DNA of 64,000 nt from Prosthecomicrobium sp. N25 (GTDB lineage Bacteria; Pseudomonadota; Alphaproteobacteria; Rhizobiales; Ancalomicrobiaceae). Positions 51,852 through 61,378 of this stretch are shown one piece after another. Numbering within the stretch: the first letter of the stretch is position 1; the number at the start of each line of letters is the position of its first letter. The stretch lies in NCBI RefSeq assembly GCF_037203705.1, contig NZ_JBBCAT010000004.1, positions 422,422 through 486,421 of the forward strand, in the 5' to 3' direction. The position numbers and the translations under genes are program-made. Below the pieces are notes generated by a model. That model had not been told where the DNA came from. It saw only the letters and a list, made by a program, of their open reading frames with translations, and did not search any database.

Positions 51852-52478
51852 CAGGGAAATCCGAGCACCTTGTGAGTCTGGATCGTCAAGCGCCAGCGCG
51901 AATGGCAATGTAGTAGGCCACGGCTGCAGCCGTGTTGGCCTCACGGTTCGGGCGGGGCGTGGGCTGCAGCAGCAGGTGACCATCCGAGCAGTTCGAAGCG
52001 CTCGGTTGCAACGTCACGCTGAAGATAGATGAGGTTGAGTTCATCGCCGCCGCTCACGGCGAGAGGTGCCGTGACTTTCGGGCTCGCAGAGCCAATCGAT
52101 GCCGGCCGGCGGCTCGACGGTCCCATTCGCCTCGACTGCCACTTCGAAGTGGGCGCCTTTAAGCGCGGCGATCAAGCTCTCGTCGTGAAGAAGGGGCTCG
52201 CCAGCGGAAAGAACGACCAGTCGTCGCCCGGCCGCGCCGACCGGCCATGCTCGTTCGACGGCCCGGGCAAGCACGGGCGCAGTCGAGAACCGGCCACCAC
52301 CCGGCTCGTCCATGCCGACGAAATCTGTTTCACAGAAGTTGCACCACGCCGTGCGACGATCGCTCTTCCGGCCAGACCAGAGAGTGCAGCCGGCGAAGCG
52401 GCGGAATACCGCCGCACGCCCGGCAATCCGCCCCTCACCCTGCAACGTGTAGAGGATATCTTTGACAGCGTAGAACAT
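51851..52478 (-). pseudogene. queE: 7-carboxy-7-deazaguanine synthase, frameshifted
   Basis: Radical-SAM enzyme that forms 7-carboxy-7-deazaguanine from the QueD product. The N-terminal frame reads YTLQGEGRIAGRAAVFRRFAGC and CNFCETDFVG, with cluster cysteines visible. The usual TGGEPLL is SAGEPLL. Near 52086 the frame shifts into SPKVTAPLAVSGGDELNLIY. A further shift leads to RWRLTIQTHKVLGFP and a TGA that overlaps the queD start. Every part is present, so decay is recent or the shifts are sequence errors. Confidence 0.82.
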
Positions 52479-52481
52479 AGG

Positions 52482-52706
52482 TCACGCCGCCTCCGCCTGT
52501 GAGAGCGCCCGCTTCAGTTCGCCGACCAGGTAGAGCGAGAGTTGCCGGATGTCAGAAGGAACATTCTGAAGCCCGTTCCAACGCCGTCTTGCCTCGCCGA
52601 ACGCCCATTCGCCAGTGCTCCACGCTGTCTTCGGCTTCAGGAGTCGCAGGCCGCGCGCGAACGCGTCGCGGTCCTCCGCCCCTGCCATCACGTGGAGCGC
52701 TTCCAT
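52482..52706 (-). pseudogene. likely C-terminal part of the DpdB-like gene
   Basis: A 74-codon frame ending 3 bp before queE. It reads KTAWSTGEWAFGEARRRW then NGLQNVPSDIRQLSLYL. It begins next to the IS630 end and continues the direction of the DGQHR gene on the other side. I infer it is the severed 3' part of that gene. It could instead be a small independent protein starting at the ATG at 52706. Confidence 0.45.
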
Positions 52707-52714
52707 GACTTATA

Positions 52715-53871
52715 CCAACGGCCCTCATGGCTGACCGATATGCGCCCAATCGCGTAGGCCGATGGACGTGATGGTCTCGGGGAGCGCGACGAGCTTGTTC
52801 CAGGCTTCGCACGCCGCCGCGATGATCTCGTCGTAGGTCTCGAAGACCCGGTTTGAGAGGAAGTTAGCGCGCAGGAACTGCCAGACCTGCTCGACTGGGT
52901 TCAGTTCTGGGGAGCGCGACGGCAGGAGGATCGGCGTGATGCTGGCCGGCCACTTCAACGCGCCAGTGGTGTGCCAGCCGGCGCGGTCGAGCAGCAGCAC
53001 GGCGTGGGCGCCCTTGGCGATGTGGCGGGCGATCTCGTCGATGTGGAACTGCATCCCCTCGGTGTCGGCGAAGGGCAGTGCCAGAGCGGCGCCGACGCCC
53101 CTGGCCGGGCAGATCGCGCCGAAAAGATAGGCGCTCTCGTACGCTGGTCTGCGGGTTGGCTCGGTCGCGTGCCGCGCCGGGCCCACTGCCGGACCAGGCC
53201 GTTCTTCTGGCCGATGCGGGCTTCGTCTTGGAACCAGATCTCGATGGGCTTGCGGCGGGCTATCCGGCCGACATGGGCTTGGAGCGTGCGCGCGAAGTTT
53301 TTTTGAACGTCTGGATGACCTCGCCATCCTGCTTTGGGTGTCGTGGACGCGCGCTGACGTGGGAGAAGCCAAGCGTACTTAAAAGCTTGCCGATTGTGCG
53401 CTCGTGGTACTCGACCCCGAATCGCTCGGCGACGAGCGCCCGAAGATCGACCCGCCGCCAGCGCACCACGCCATGGACCGAGCGATCGGGGCCGGTCTCG
53501 ACGATGGCCGCAAGCTCCGCCTCTTGGGCGGCCGTCAGCCGCCGCGGTCTCGGCCGCGCGAGATCGTCCTTCAGGCCTTCCGGCCCATGTTCGTTGAAGC
53601 GGTGGACCCAGTCGCGCAGCGTCTGGCGGTCCATCCCGCCGATCTTGGCCGCCTCGGTCCGGTTCATCCCGTCCAGCACCGCCGCAAGCGACAAAAGCCG
53701 CCGGCTCTGGTTCGCGTGCCGCGACGCCGCCGCCAGACGTCGCAGCTCCGACGCCGTCCAATCTCCCGTGATCGCGATCGCCCTGGCCATGGCATGAACC
53801 CTCCATGCCATCTTGAATCACGCCGCAAAGCCGATGGGAATCCCCCGCGAGTCAGCCGTCGCGGCCGTTGG
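52715..53871 (-). mobile_element. IS630-family insertion
   Basis: 1157 bp bounded by inverted CCAACGGCC ends and flanked by TA on both sides, the usual IS630 target. The transposase inside is frameshifted. Confidence 0.82.
52725..53811 (-). pseudogene. IS630-family transposase, frameshifted
   Basis: The N-terminal helix-turn-helix (EAAKIGGMDRQTLRDWVHRF) is in one frame. IEIWFQDEARIGQKNGL is in a second, and the DDE end (LLLDRAGWHTTGAL, then LPSRSPELNPVEQVWQFLR) is in a third. Two frameshifts inactivate it unless programmed slippage joins them. Confidence 0.85.
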
Positions 53872-53873
53872 TA

Positions 53874-54656
53874 TTAGCCCATTGCAATGATTCCAGCGCC
53901 ATGAACGAGACGTGAGGTTTTGGGCGTCTTGCCGTCCGAGTCGTCCTCAAACACGTGCTTGACGGCGTGGAAAGACTCGCTGACCAGCCGAACACCTCTG
54001 TCCAGCAGCAGCCGGTCGTCATCGGCGTAAAGCCGTAAGGCGCCATCGGTAAGCGAGTTCATGATCACCCGCTGAAGCACCGTATCGCGGATCATGCCCT
54101 TCGGGTTGGTCTGCTGCCGGATTAGCGCGCGCAACGCCGAGCCGGGGCGGTAATTGAGCGCCTCGGTGATGAGCGCGGCTTGGCTGCGGTTCGACATTCG
54201 CCGGGGCAGGTCGCTCACCTGTGGGAGCAGTTCGTAAACGAGGGCCTTTGGCAGCGGCCGGGTGTTGTTGATAAGAATGAACTGCTTCTGTAGTTCCTCA
54301 CCACTTTCACAAATGAAGCCAGAAACGAGAACTTCGAACTCGCGGCCCCGTAACTCGCTCAGCGCCGTGAAACGCTGCTGCCCGTCCACGATCCAGGCTG
54401 GCGGCCCGGCGGCGACGCCGATCGTCAGCCGGCTGAACCGGCCCGGCGCACCGTTGAGAGGCAGCAAGGGCTCCAGTGTCGCGGCGCCGGTGAACGCCAC
54501 GACGATCGGATTGGGGAGGATTGCGTTCGGTTTCTCGAGATAATCACGAATCTCGCGAATATGACCGGCGATCTGAGGTCGCTGAAAACCTTGAAGTGTG
54601 CCACCGGCATCCCGTCCGGCGACGTCGAAAATTGCTGAATCCGGCGATTGCAGCTC
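53874..54656 (-). pseudogene. DGQHR-domain protein, DpdB-like, truncated
   Basis: An open frame of 260 codons without a start. It reads LQGFQRPQIAGHIREIRDYL, then ILPNPIVVAFTG, then WIVDGQQRFTALSE, the DGQHR/ParB-like motif found in DndB and DpdB proteins. The later QFILINNTRPLPKALVYELL is also typical. The N-terminus is lost at IS630 debris near 54.66-54.70 kb and the C-terminus at the IS630 element, next to a TAA. With queE and queD directly downstream, a DpdB role (inserting preQ0 into DNA together with DpdA) is the best guess. DndB is the alternative. Confidence 0.7.
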
Positions 54657-54699
54657 TCACCATCAGGATAACTTCAGATTGAGAATATCTTGGCACTTC

Positions 54700-55110
54700 G
54701 CTCCTGCGGACGCCGACGGCCGTGTGGCGGCACGACTGCTGGCGATCGCCAACCCGGTGTCGAAAACAAGCCGGGCAGCGTTGCGCGGAGAGCCGAGAAA
54801 GATCGCGAGACGCCACGCGACTGGGTGGATCGTCACCACGCCGAGGCGATTGCCGGGCTGGCCGACCGGCCTCGCTCCGGCCGGAGGTAACTGCTCACCG
54901 GGTGGCGAGGTGGCACTGAAGACCTTGGTCCCGGGGCCGGACTCGGCGAAGGACGGCGTTTCGACTTGGCTGGTGGTCGACATCTGCCCGCTCTGAGAGG
55001 AGCGGTTCGGCGCGGTCTACCCGAGTTCGGCAAACTGCAGGTGTTGCGCGGACTAGGCAGGTCCTAGACCCGGCCGCATCACCCCAAACGGAGCAACGGC
55101 AGAAGGCCTT
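54700..55110 (+). pseudogene. second IS630-family remnant
   Basis: Degraded frames read DWVDRHHAEAIAGLADRPRSG, then a match to LKTLV-GPDSAKDGVSTW and VVDICPL, then RPHHPK. These follow IS630 transposases in order but with many frame changes. It lies head-on to the truncated DGQHR gene and probably removed its 5' end. Confidence 0.65.
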
Positions 55111-55399
55111 AAAAACTGCCTCTCTAAAGCCGTGAGGCGAATCCGCCAGTTGAACGAGAAAGTACGGCCACCATGACATTTGCCAAATGGAGACCTCGAC
55201 ATAGCTGCGTTGGTCGCCCCCAGAGGAGTATGGAAACGCATAAAAACTAACCTCGCCCCCCTTTTCATCACGCCTCGGCCCTCGAAGAAAGCTCACAATT
55301 CGCGCAGAGCCCACCTACCCCTTTGATGGCAGACTTCTATTTCAGAAGTCTAGACATGGCAATTTCGGTGGTGTAGCGTTTGTTTACATTGTAATTCGT
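55111..55399. other. unassigned gap
   Basis: No recognisable gene. A minus-strand frame through it (to 55314) has no known family. The promoter of the next gene set should lie here; TTTACATTGTAATT at 55382-55395 is AT-rich. Confidence 0.4.
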
Positions 55400-55408
55400 G
55401 GGGGGGGG
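55400..55408. repeat. G9 tract just before a start codon
   Basis: Nine G in a row end 2 bp before the ATG at 55411, in the position of the ribosome-binding site. Confidence 0.85.
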
Positions 55409-55410
55409 CT

Positions 55411-56013
55411 ATGGGCTATAGCAGTGTATTGCTGACCTTAAGCTTCATGGTTTTTCAGCTCATTCCGCTTACAAACACTAGTAGTCAGGAAAATCAGCCT
55501 TGCCCGTTCGGGGATCAAACGGTTTGCATCGTTAGATTCAACCCAGCCCGACCTCCGAGACCTACGTCAGGAGACGAGTACAAGCTTGTCAAGTCGGAAA
55601 GCGACTTATATGCCGAGGATTTCTACAACTTAATTAATAACGCTGTCAGTCGGTACGCCTTCATCAACCCGCTTATCCCACCTCAAGCGGTAGATCAAAT
55701 GGCAGCAGTGGTGGATCCTGTACCGTACGAAAGCGCCTTTTATGCTTATCTGACCGAGGATGCGTATTACAAGTTTTACCGTATCAGTTTCGTCAACGGA
55801 GCAAAACTGGTCCCGCATCTAAGCCAAGCAATCCGGCGGGCAGGGGGCTTGCGCCGGGTTGATTATCTTCTTAGCAAGAGTCGCGGCAACAATAATACGC
55901 TTCATGGTTTCGCCATCTCGACTGTGAATGGCGCTCAGTTTTTTGGTTCGATGATCGCGGATTTGAATGGTAGCGTGATCGCTGTTGGCGTACAAAACCC
56001 GATATCACAATGA
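55411..56013 (+). CDS. exported protein of unknown function
   Basis: A 200-residue protein with a hydrophobic N-terminus (about residues 5-22) that looks like a signal peptide. A short mature start contains two cysteines (CPFGDQTVC). The middle reads DEYKLVKSESDLYAEDFYNLINN and the end AQFFGSMIADLNGSVIAVGV, a beta-rich pattern. I recognise no family. The stop overlaps the caspase-like gene start (ATGA). It may encode a partner or inhibitor of the two peptidases downstream, by position only. Confidence 0.72.
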   Translation: MGYSSVLLTLSFMVFQLIPLTNTSSQENQPCPFGDQTVCIVRFNPARPPRPTSGDEYKLVKSESDLYAEDFYNLINNAVSRYAFINPLIPPQAVDQMAAVVDPVPYESAFYAYLTEDAYYKFYRISFVNGAKLVPHLSQAIRRAGGLRRVDYLLSKSRGNNNTLHGFAISTVNGAQFFGSMIADLNGSVIAVGVQNPISQ

Positions 56014-56771
56014 CGGTGAGTCTAATGCGAGTATTAATGACCTTTCTTGTGGCGATAAATTGCTTCATTGTGCCTGTGCGTGGTCAAACTATCCATGTGT
56101 TCGAGATTTATGATACGCATGACCGCGTTGCAGGTCCTTTCATAGAGGTGGCGGCCGAGCAAATCGAACAATTCACCTCGACGGCCGTTCCAGATGCATT
56201 GGGTAAAGCCTACCGAACGGTGCGAAAAGTATACTCCGGGTCGAGCTTTGAGATAGATGGCCTAAGAGATTATTTGAGATCAGTAGAAATGTTTGGAGCC
56301 CGGGATATTGTTCTGCTATTTTACATTGGTCATGGTGCGGACGACCCACATTCCCGGCTCCCTATGTTGTGGTTGCCCGACAGAGCTTCTGGGCAGACTC
56401 AATACGCCGCACAGACAATTGTTGACGAACTAAGGGCCCGCCGACCTCGAACCTTGATTGCGGTTTTCGAAGCATGCAACGTCGACGACAACATAGTTCC
56501 ACCGTCGCCTGGGACTGTCGCCACCTTCGATCCAAATCAAGTTCGATCCATCTTGTCCAACAGTTTTGGAATTGCGATCGCAAGCGCGCAAGAAGGTCAA
56601 TATAGTTTCGTAAGTTCCTCGGGGGGCATTTTTTCAAACAAGTTCCTTGGCTTATTTCGAGCGGGATCAAGCTTAACATTATCTTCCTTCATCGCCGCTG
56701 CCGGCTCTGGAATCAAGATAGATCTGCCGAGACAACCAATTCAACGACCTTGGGTTGAACGCTTATGGTAG
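56010..56771 (+). CDS. exported caspase-like cysteine protease
   Basis: A 253-residue protein with a signal peptide (about residues 1-25). The caspase-fold dyad is visible: His108 in LLFYIGHGADD and Cys156 in LIAVFEACNVDD, with strand-forming hydrophobic runs before each as in C14 peptidases. It lacks extra domains. Export is unusual, because most bacterial caspase-like enzymes of defence systems are cytoplasmic. It is translationally coupled on both sides (4-bp and 7-bp overlaps). Confidence 0.78.
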   Translation: MTVSLMRVLMTFLVAINCFIVPVRGQTIHVFEIYDTHDRVAGPFIEVAAEQIEQFTSTAVPDALGKAYRTVRKVYSGSSFEIDGLRDYLRSVEMFGARDIVLLFYIGHGADDPHSRLPMLWLPDRASGQTQYAAQTIVDELRARRPRTLIAVFEACNVDDNIVPPSPGTVATFDPNQVRSILSNSFGIAIASAQEGQYSFVSSSGGIFSNKFLGLFRAGSSLTLSSFIAAAGSGIKIDLPRQPIQRPWVERLW

Positions 56772-57658
56772 CGACTTACATGTTTCGGCTTCTTCTCATG
56801 CTCGCGGTTTGTGGAGCAGCGAATGCGCAGCAGAATATCGGTCTCGTGGACCAGGAGGCCGTTTGCAATGGAGCGATGGCAGGATCTCCAAACTTGATAG
56901 CTGCCCGCTACGCGATTTTGGGTCTTTCTGGTGTCCCAAGGGAACTAAGCAAAGAGGTCGTTCCGAATTGGCGTGAATTCCTGTCTTTGGCGCACAAACA
57001 GTTAGAGGAACGTTTTTCGTTGGGATCTCAGATCGCGATCGCAAAGAGACTTCCCTTCGTTGACCAACCAGGTGTTCTATTCAATCCTGGTTGCTTCTCT
57101 AAATCTGCTATGTCCGTGGTTCTTTCTCAGGATTTCATTGAATTCTCATTTGATAGTCAACACTCAGAAAGAGCGGCCTTAAGTATAGCTATACTTTTCC
57201 ACGAAATGGGCCATGCGTTTGCTTGGGTTCGTAAATTACACGATGGCCAAGACGTTGAGCTTGCCCGCGATTTGCTGAAGACTCCGCGCGAATACGAACT
57301 TTTTGCCGATTACTTTGCCGGATATGCCTTCTTTTTTTGGCACCATTGGATTCGAGATAACTTAAATGCAAAGCACCCAACATTAGGTGAAACTTTAGCT
57401 TTTATATCAGCTTTTGACTACTTTGTTTGGACTTTCAAATATTTTGGATGCTATGTTAAGGCGGCGTCTCATGGTGACTTCAACCAACGGCAAAAGGCAT
57501 TTATAGAAGGGGCCCTTGAGGCGGAAAGGACGGGCAAGCGCGTGCTCAAGGCGATTTCGGACTCCGATATCGAACTCTTAATTTCACGCGGTAGAGCTTT
57601 TGTGAGAACCTTAGCACTCCAGAGAATGCGGGAGATCCCTCGAGACAGGTGTAATTAG
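56765..57658 (+). CDS. exported HExxH metalloprotease-like protein
   Basis: A 297-residue protein with a signal peptide (residues 1-22, ending ANAQ). HEMGH (His146, Glu147, His150) lies in a hydrophobic helix. The downstream YELFADYFAGY (Glu178, Asp181) resembles the ExxAD-type third-ligand helix of gluzincin-like peptidases. No family name can be given with confidence. Overlap with the caspase-like gene means the three genes form one operon. Confidence 0.78.
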   Translation: MVATYMFRLLLMLAVCGAANAQQNIGLVDQEAVCNGAMAGSPNLIAARYAILGLSGVPRELSKEVVPNWREFLSLAHKQLEERFSLGSQIAIAKRLPFVDQPGVLFNPGCFSKSAMSVVLSQDFIEFSFDSQHSERAALSIAILFHEMGHAFAWVRKLHDGQDVELARDLLKTPREYELFADYFAGYAFFFWHHWIRDNLNAKHPTLGETLAFISAFDYFVWTFKYFGCYVKAASHGDFNQRQKAFIEGALEAERTGKRVLKAISDSDIELLISRGRAFVRTLALQRMREIPRDRCN

Positions 57659-58085
57659 TGGTTCGATTTTTTTAAGATCTGAACGGTGACTGGGAAGTGG
57701 CCCCGGACCCTGACAGCCCGCCTGAGCTTGGCATGCGGGGCCCCGATGGCGTTGGCGGTGTAGGCGAACCACCGGACGTCGCGGGTCAGCGCATCACTCG
57801 ATAGCCTGCGTAGCCGTCGACCTGCAGCGTGCCGACGAAGCCCTTGAGGTGGCGGACGATGGCCTCGCTCTTGCGGTCCGGCGCGTAGAGGTAGGCGACG
57901 CCGGGCGGGTCGCACCCGCCCCAGGGACGATCGTCGCGGGCATAGGCAAAGAGCCGACCGGTCTTGGTGCGGCCGCGGCCGGATCGAGCACCGGCGCCGT
58001 CGTTTCATAGGCAAAGAGCTTGTCCGACGCCTTCAGACGCTCGAACAGCCGCGCATGGACAGGCCTCAAGTGAAAGGCGGCCTTG
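57659..58085 (-). pseudogene. fused fragments of IS256 and IS66 transposases
   Basis: The minus strand reads an IS66 TnpC piece (ADWVGKAAFHLRPVHARL then LFAYETTAPVL). It then passes into an IS256 transposase C-terminal piece (ALTRDVRWFAYTANAIGAPH). Both are broken. Confidence 0.75.
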
Positions 58086-58226
58086 CCCACCCAGTCCGCG
58101 AGTGTCGAGCGGTCCAGGCGGATGGTAAGACCGTATGTCCGCGGAGCCAGAGTGGCTCGCCCTAGACTGCACCTTCGAGGATTGCTCAGAGAGGCCGAGC
58201 CTATCTTCACTGCAGGAGGACGAGCC

Positions 58227-59334
58227 GTGGGTCACTGTAGCGAGATTTTCGTAGGGATCGACGTGTCGAAGGCGCGGAACGCCATTGCTGTGGCGGACGG
58301 GGAGCGCGGCAGCGAGGTGCGCTTCCTCGGAGAGGTGGATGTGGCCTTGGAGAGTATGCGCCAGGTCGTGAAGCGGATTACAGCGAAGTGCGAGCGGGCG
58401 CACTTCTGTTATGAGGCTGGTCCAACCGGCTACGGGTTGCACCGGCTGATCACCTCGATGGGTCACCGTTGCTCGGTCGTGGCGCCATCGTTGATTCCGA
58501 GAAGCCCTGGCGATCGGGTGAAGACCAACCGGCGAGACGCCGTTGGTTTGGCCAGGCTCCTGCGCGCCGGCGAGTTGACCGCCGTGTGGGTGCCAGACGA
58601 AAGCCATGAGGCGATGCGGGACCTGGTTCGGGCTCGTGCCGCCGCCGTCGAGACCCAACGCGGGCATCGCCAGCTGGTCAGCAGCTTTATGCTCAAGCAT
58701 GGCCGCGTGTATTCGCGTCCAAAGTGCTGGACCATGCGCTATTTGAGATGGTTGCAAGAGCAGAAGTTCGACCACCCTGCCCATCAGATCGCACTGCAGG
58801 AGATGGTGGAGGCAGTCAGAACGTCAAAGGAACGCGTGCTACGGCTCGAGGCGGCGATCGAACAGTTTCTGCCGCAGTGGTCGTTAGCACCTGTTGTCCA
58901 AGCGCTGCAGGCCTTGAGGGGGATCGACTTGATCGTCGCTGCGACCTTCGTCAGCGAGATTGGTGATATCGCCCGCTTCGAGAGCCCCCGCCAATTAATG
59001 GCTTATCTCGGCCTCGTACCCAGTGAGCACTCGACTGGCGACACCGTCAGGCGCGGCTCGATCACCAAGGCCGGCAACGGGCGGGTACGGCACATGCTGG
59101 TCGAGAGCGCCTGGACCTACCGCATCCGCCGCGGGTCGGTGCGAAGAAGCTCTACAAACTGGAGCAGGTCTCCCCAGCCGTGCGCGAGATCGCCTGGAAG
59201 GCACAGACCCGGTTGACGGGACGCTATCGAGCGCTAAGCGCCAAAGGCAAGAAGACGACGATCGTCTGCACCGCCATCGCGCGCGAGTTGGTCGGCTTCA
59301 TGTGGTTCATCGGACAGCAGATGCGCGCCGCCTG
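58227..59334 (+). pseudogene. IS110-family transposase, frameshifted near its end
   Basis: Starts at a GTG at 58227 behind AGGAGGACG. The N-terminal DEDD-type RuvC-like domain is visible (VGIDVSKARN, FCYEAGPTGYG, KTNRRDAVGLARLL). The C-terminal domain has LRGIDLIVAATFVSEIG and GSITKAGNGRVRHMLVESAW with the family Ser. Near 59138 the frame shifts; the continuation ends GFMWFIGQQMRAA at 59334. Only the last ~65 residues are displaced, so activity is doubtful but not excluded. Confidence 0.85.
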
Positions 59335-59615
59335 ATCGGCGTGCCGCAGACTGCGGCAGGTTCATAGATCACGCACAGGCGGGGGCGGGGCCGCGGCAGG
59401 GGAACTCCCATCAGACGCTTTGTGGCCGGCTCGCTCCGACGCCCGCTGTAAGACAGGGAACGCCCCGGACGCACTCTCGGGAATGCGGTAGCCAACCCGC
59501 GCGTCAGAGCTTGATCACCGACGTCCATCAGGCCCCGCCTCCACCTGTGCGCGATATGAGGAGCCGTTCTGCGGAGCGGACGGCTTTCTGCGCACGAAAC
59601 GGTTGACAGCGGACA
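59335..59615. other. gene-free stretch between IS elements
   Basis: No gene recognised in these 281 bp. Confidence 0.5.
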
Positions 59616-59706
59616 TCAGAGCGTCATCCCGGCCCCACCTACCAATATGCTCGAGGATCGTCGGAAGTTCGGAGCCTGGAGGGCTCCCACACATGTCGAT
59701 TTCAGA
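59616..59706 (+). repeat. 5' piece of an IS66 element, inverted copy of ~62640-62725
   Basis: Nearly identical, in reverse complement, to the sequence around the tnpA start at 62644. It runs through ACATGTCGATTTCAGA and is then cut by a second IS66 end (GTAAGCCTCC) at 59707. Confidence 0.8.
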
Positions 59707-59780
59707 GTAAGCCTCCGGCGAGTACCGCCTTGTGGCCCGTTCCGCGGCGATGAAGGTTCGACCTTAAGTCGAGACTTAAG

Positions 59781-60057
59781 GTGATGAGGTCGATGAAGGT
59801 CGAAGTGCTCGGGGCGGAACGCCGTCGACGGTGGCGGGACGAGGAGAAGGCGCGGATCGTGGCGGAGACGCTCGGCGGGGCCGAGACGGTGTCCGAAGTG
59901 GCGCGGCGTCACGACATCTGCCCAAGCTTAGTGTTCACGTGGCGCCGCCAGGCTCGCGAAGGGCGACTCGGCAGTGTCAGGGACGCTCCGCCGCTTCTGC
60001 CGGTGACGATCGAAGGCGACGGCGCCGCGACGGCCTGCGGATCGGATCGATCCCGCC
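59781..60057 (+). pseudogene. tnpA: IS66 TnpA, truncated by IS256
   Basis: The HTH protein of IS66 (MKVEVLGAERRRRWRDEE, then [16 protein letters not shown]). It matches the C-terminal part of the TnpA at 62219-62644 up to GSDRSRR and then stops at the IS256 end. The IS66 terminal repeat lies upstream at 59707. Confidence 0.85.
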
Positions 60058-61378
60058 GGGACTGTCGGGATTTCCGTGTATGGCCTGAGCGGTTGAATGG
60101 CATCAGGCGAGGGCCTTCGTGAAGCGTTCGCCGAAGAGAATGGCGAACTGGGCCTTCGCGGAGGACCATTCCCTGGCGGGCATGGTCCACGCTTTCTCGG
60201 TGCGGTTCAAGACGAGGAAGAGCAACTTCAAGGCAGCCTCGTCGGTTGGGAAGTGGCCCCGGGCCCTGACAGCCCGCCTCAGCTTGGCATGCAGGGCCTC
60301 GATGGCGTTGGTGGTGTAGACGAGACGCCGGACGTCACGGGTCAGGGCATAGAACGGCACGACCTCCGGCCAGGCCCACCGCCAGCTCTGGGAGATGGCC
60401 GGATATTTCCGCCCCCAGTCACCCGCCTCGAAAGCGTCCAGGGCGGCCGCGCCTGACGCCGCATCTAGTGCCCGGTAGATCTCCTTCAGCGCCGCCGCGA
60501 CCGATTTGCGGTCCTTGTAGGACACATAGTCGAGGCTCTGGCGCAGGAGGTGGACGATGCAGGTCTGGACCGTGGCATCGGGGAAGACTGCGACGATCGC
60601 GTCGGGAAAGCCCTTCAGCCCGTCGACCACGGCGATCAGGATATCCTCGACGCCGCGGTTCCTGAGCTCGTTCATGACCCGAAGCCAGAACTTTGCGCCC
60701 TCGTTCTGCTCGAGCCAGATGCCTAGGATTTCCTTGGTTCCGTCGGCCCTGACGCCAAGCGCCACATGCACGGCCTTATTGCGGACGAGACCCTCGTCCC
60801 GGATCTTGACCCGTAGCGCGTCGAAGAAGACCAGGGGATAGACAAGCTCAAGCGGCCGCCCCTGCCAAGCCGTAATCTCGTCCAGCACGGCGTCGGTGAC
60901 GGCGCTGATCAGGTCCGGCGAGACGTCAATGGCGTAGAGCTCGCGCAGATGGCCGGCGATCTCGCGCACGCTCATGCCGCGTGCATACATCGAGATGATC
61001 TTGTCGTCGAAGCCGGGAAAGCGTCGCTGGTACTTGGCAATCAACTGCGGGTCGAACGTCGCCTGCCAGTCCCGGGGAACCTCCAGTTCGATGCGGCTGC
61101 TGTCGGTCAGCACCGTCTTCTTGCCGTAGCCGTTACGGGCGTTGCCGTTCTCGCCGCTGGCCAGATGGTGGTCCATCTCGGCGTTCAGCGCGCGCTCGGC
61201 AAACGCCTTCTTCAATTCGTCGATGAGCCCGTTCGGGTCAAATGCCGTCTTGGGATCGGCTCCGGCCAGCAACTGGTCGAGGATCGTGTCAGGAATGGTG
61301 GGCTGCTTGCGGCGGGCCATGGGACATCTCCTTTGTTCCCATCATGCCAAGGCCACACACGAAATTCCTGACACTCCC
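60058..61378 (-). mobile_element. complete IS256-family element
   Basis: Imperfect inverted ends GGGACTGTCGGGATTTCC (left) and GGGAGTGTCAGGAATTTC (right, reverse strand) bound ~1.32 kb with one intact transposase. The left flank is plus-strand tnpA and the right flank minus-strand tnpC, from different IS66 units. Exact end bases are uncertain because CCCGCCGGG occurs at both ends. Confidence 0.85.
60103..61320 (-). CDS. IS256-family (Mutator-type) transposase
   Basis: A 405-residue DDE transposase with an intact frame. The catalytic Asp residues are in VFFDALRVKIRD and IAVVDGLKGFPDA, and the Glu lies in the later TTNAIEALHAKLRRAV region. The CIVHLLRQSLDYVSYKDRK segment is the family signature. 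The ATG at 61320 gives the usual MARRKQP start. It could be mobile. Confidence 0.94.
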   Translation of the reverse strand: MARRKQPTIPDTILDQLLAGADPKTAFDPNGLIDELKKAFAERALNAEMDHHLASGENGNARNGYGKKTVLTDSSRIELEVPRDWQATFDPQLIAKYQRRFPGFDDKIISMYARGMSVREIAGHLRELYAIDVSPDLISAVTDAVLDEITAWQGRPLELVYPLVFFDALRVKIRDEGLVRNKAVHVALGVRADGTKEILGIWLEQNEGAKFWLRVMNELRNRGVEDILIAVVDGLKGFPDAIVAVFPDATVQTCIVHLLRQSLDYVSYKDRKSVAAALKEIYRALDAASGAAALDAFEAGDWGRKYPAISQSWRWAWPEVVPFYALTRDVRRLVYTTNAIEALHAKLRRAVRARGHFPTDEAALKLLFLVLNRTEKAWTMPAREWSSAKAQFAILFGERFTKALA

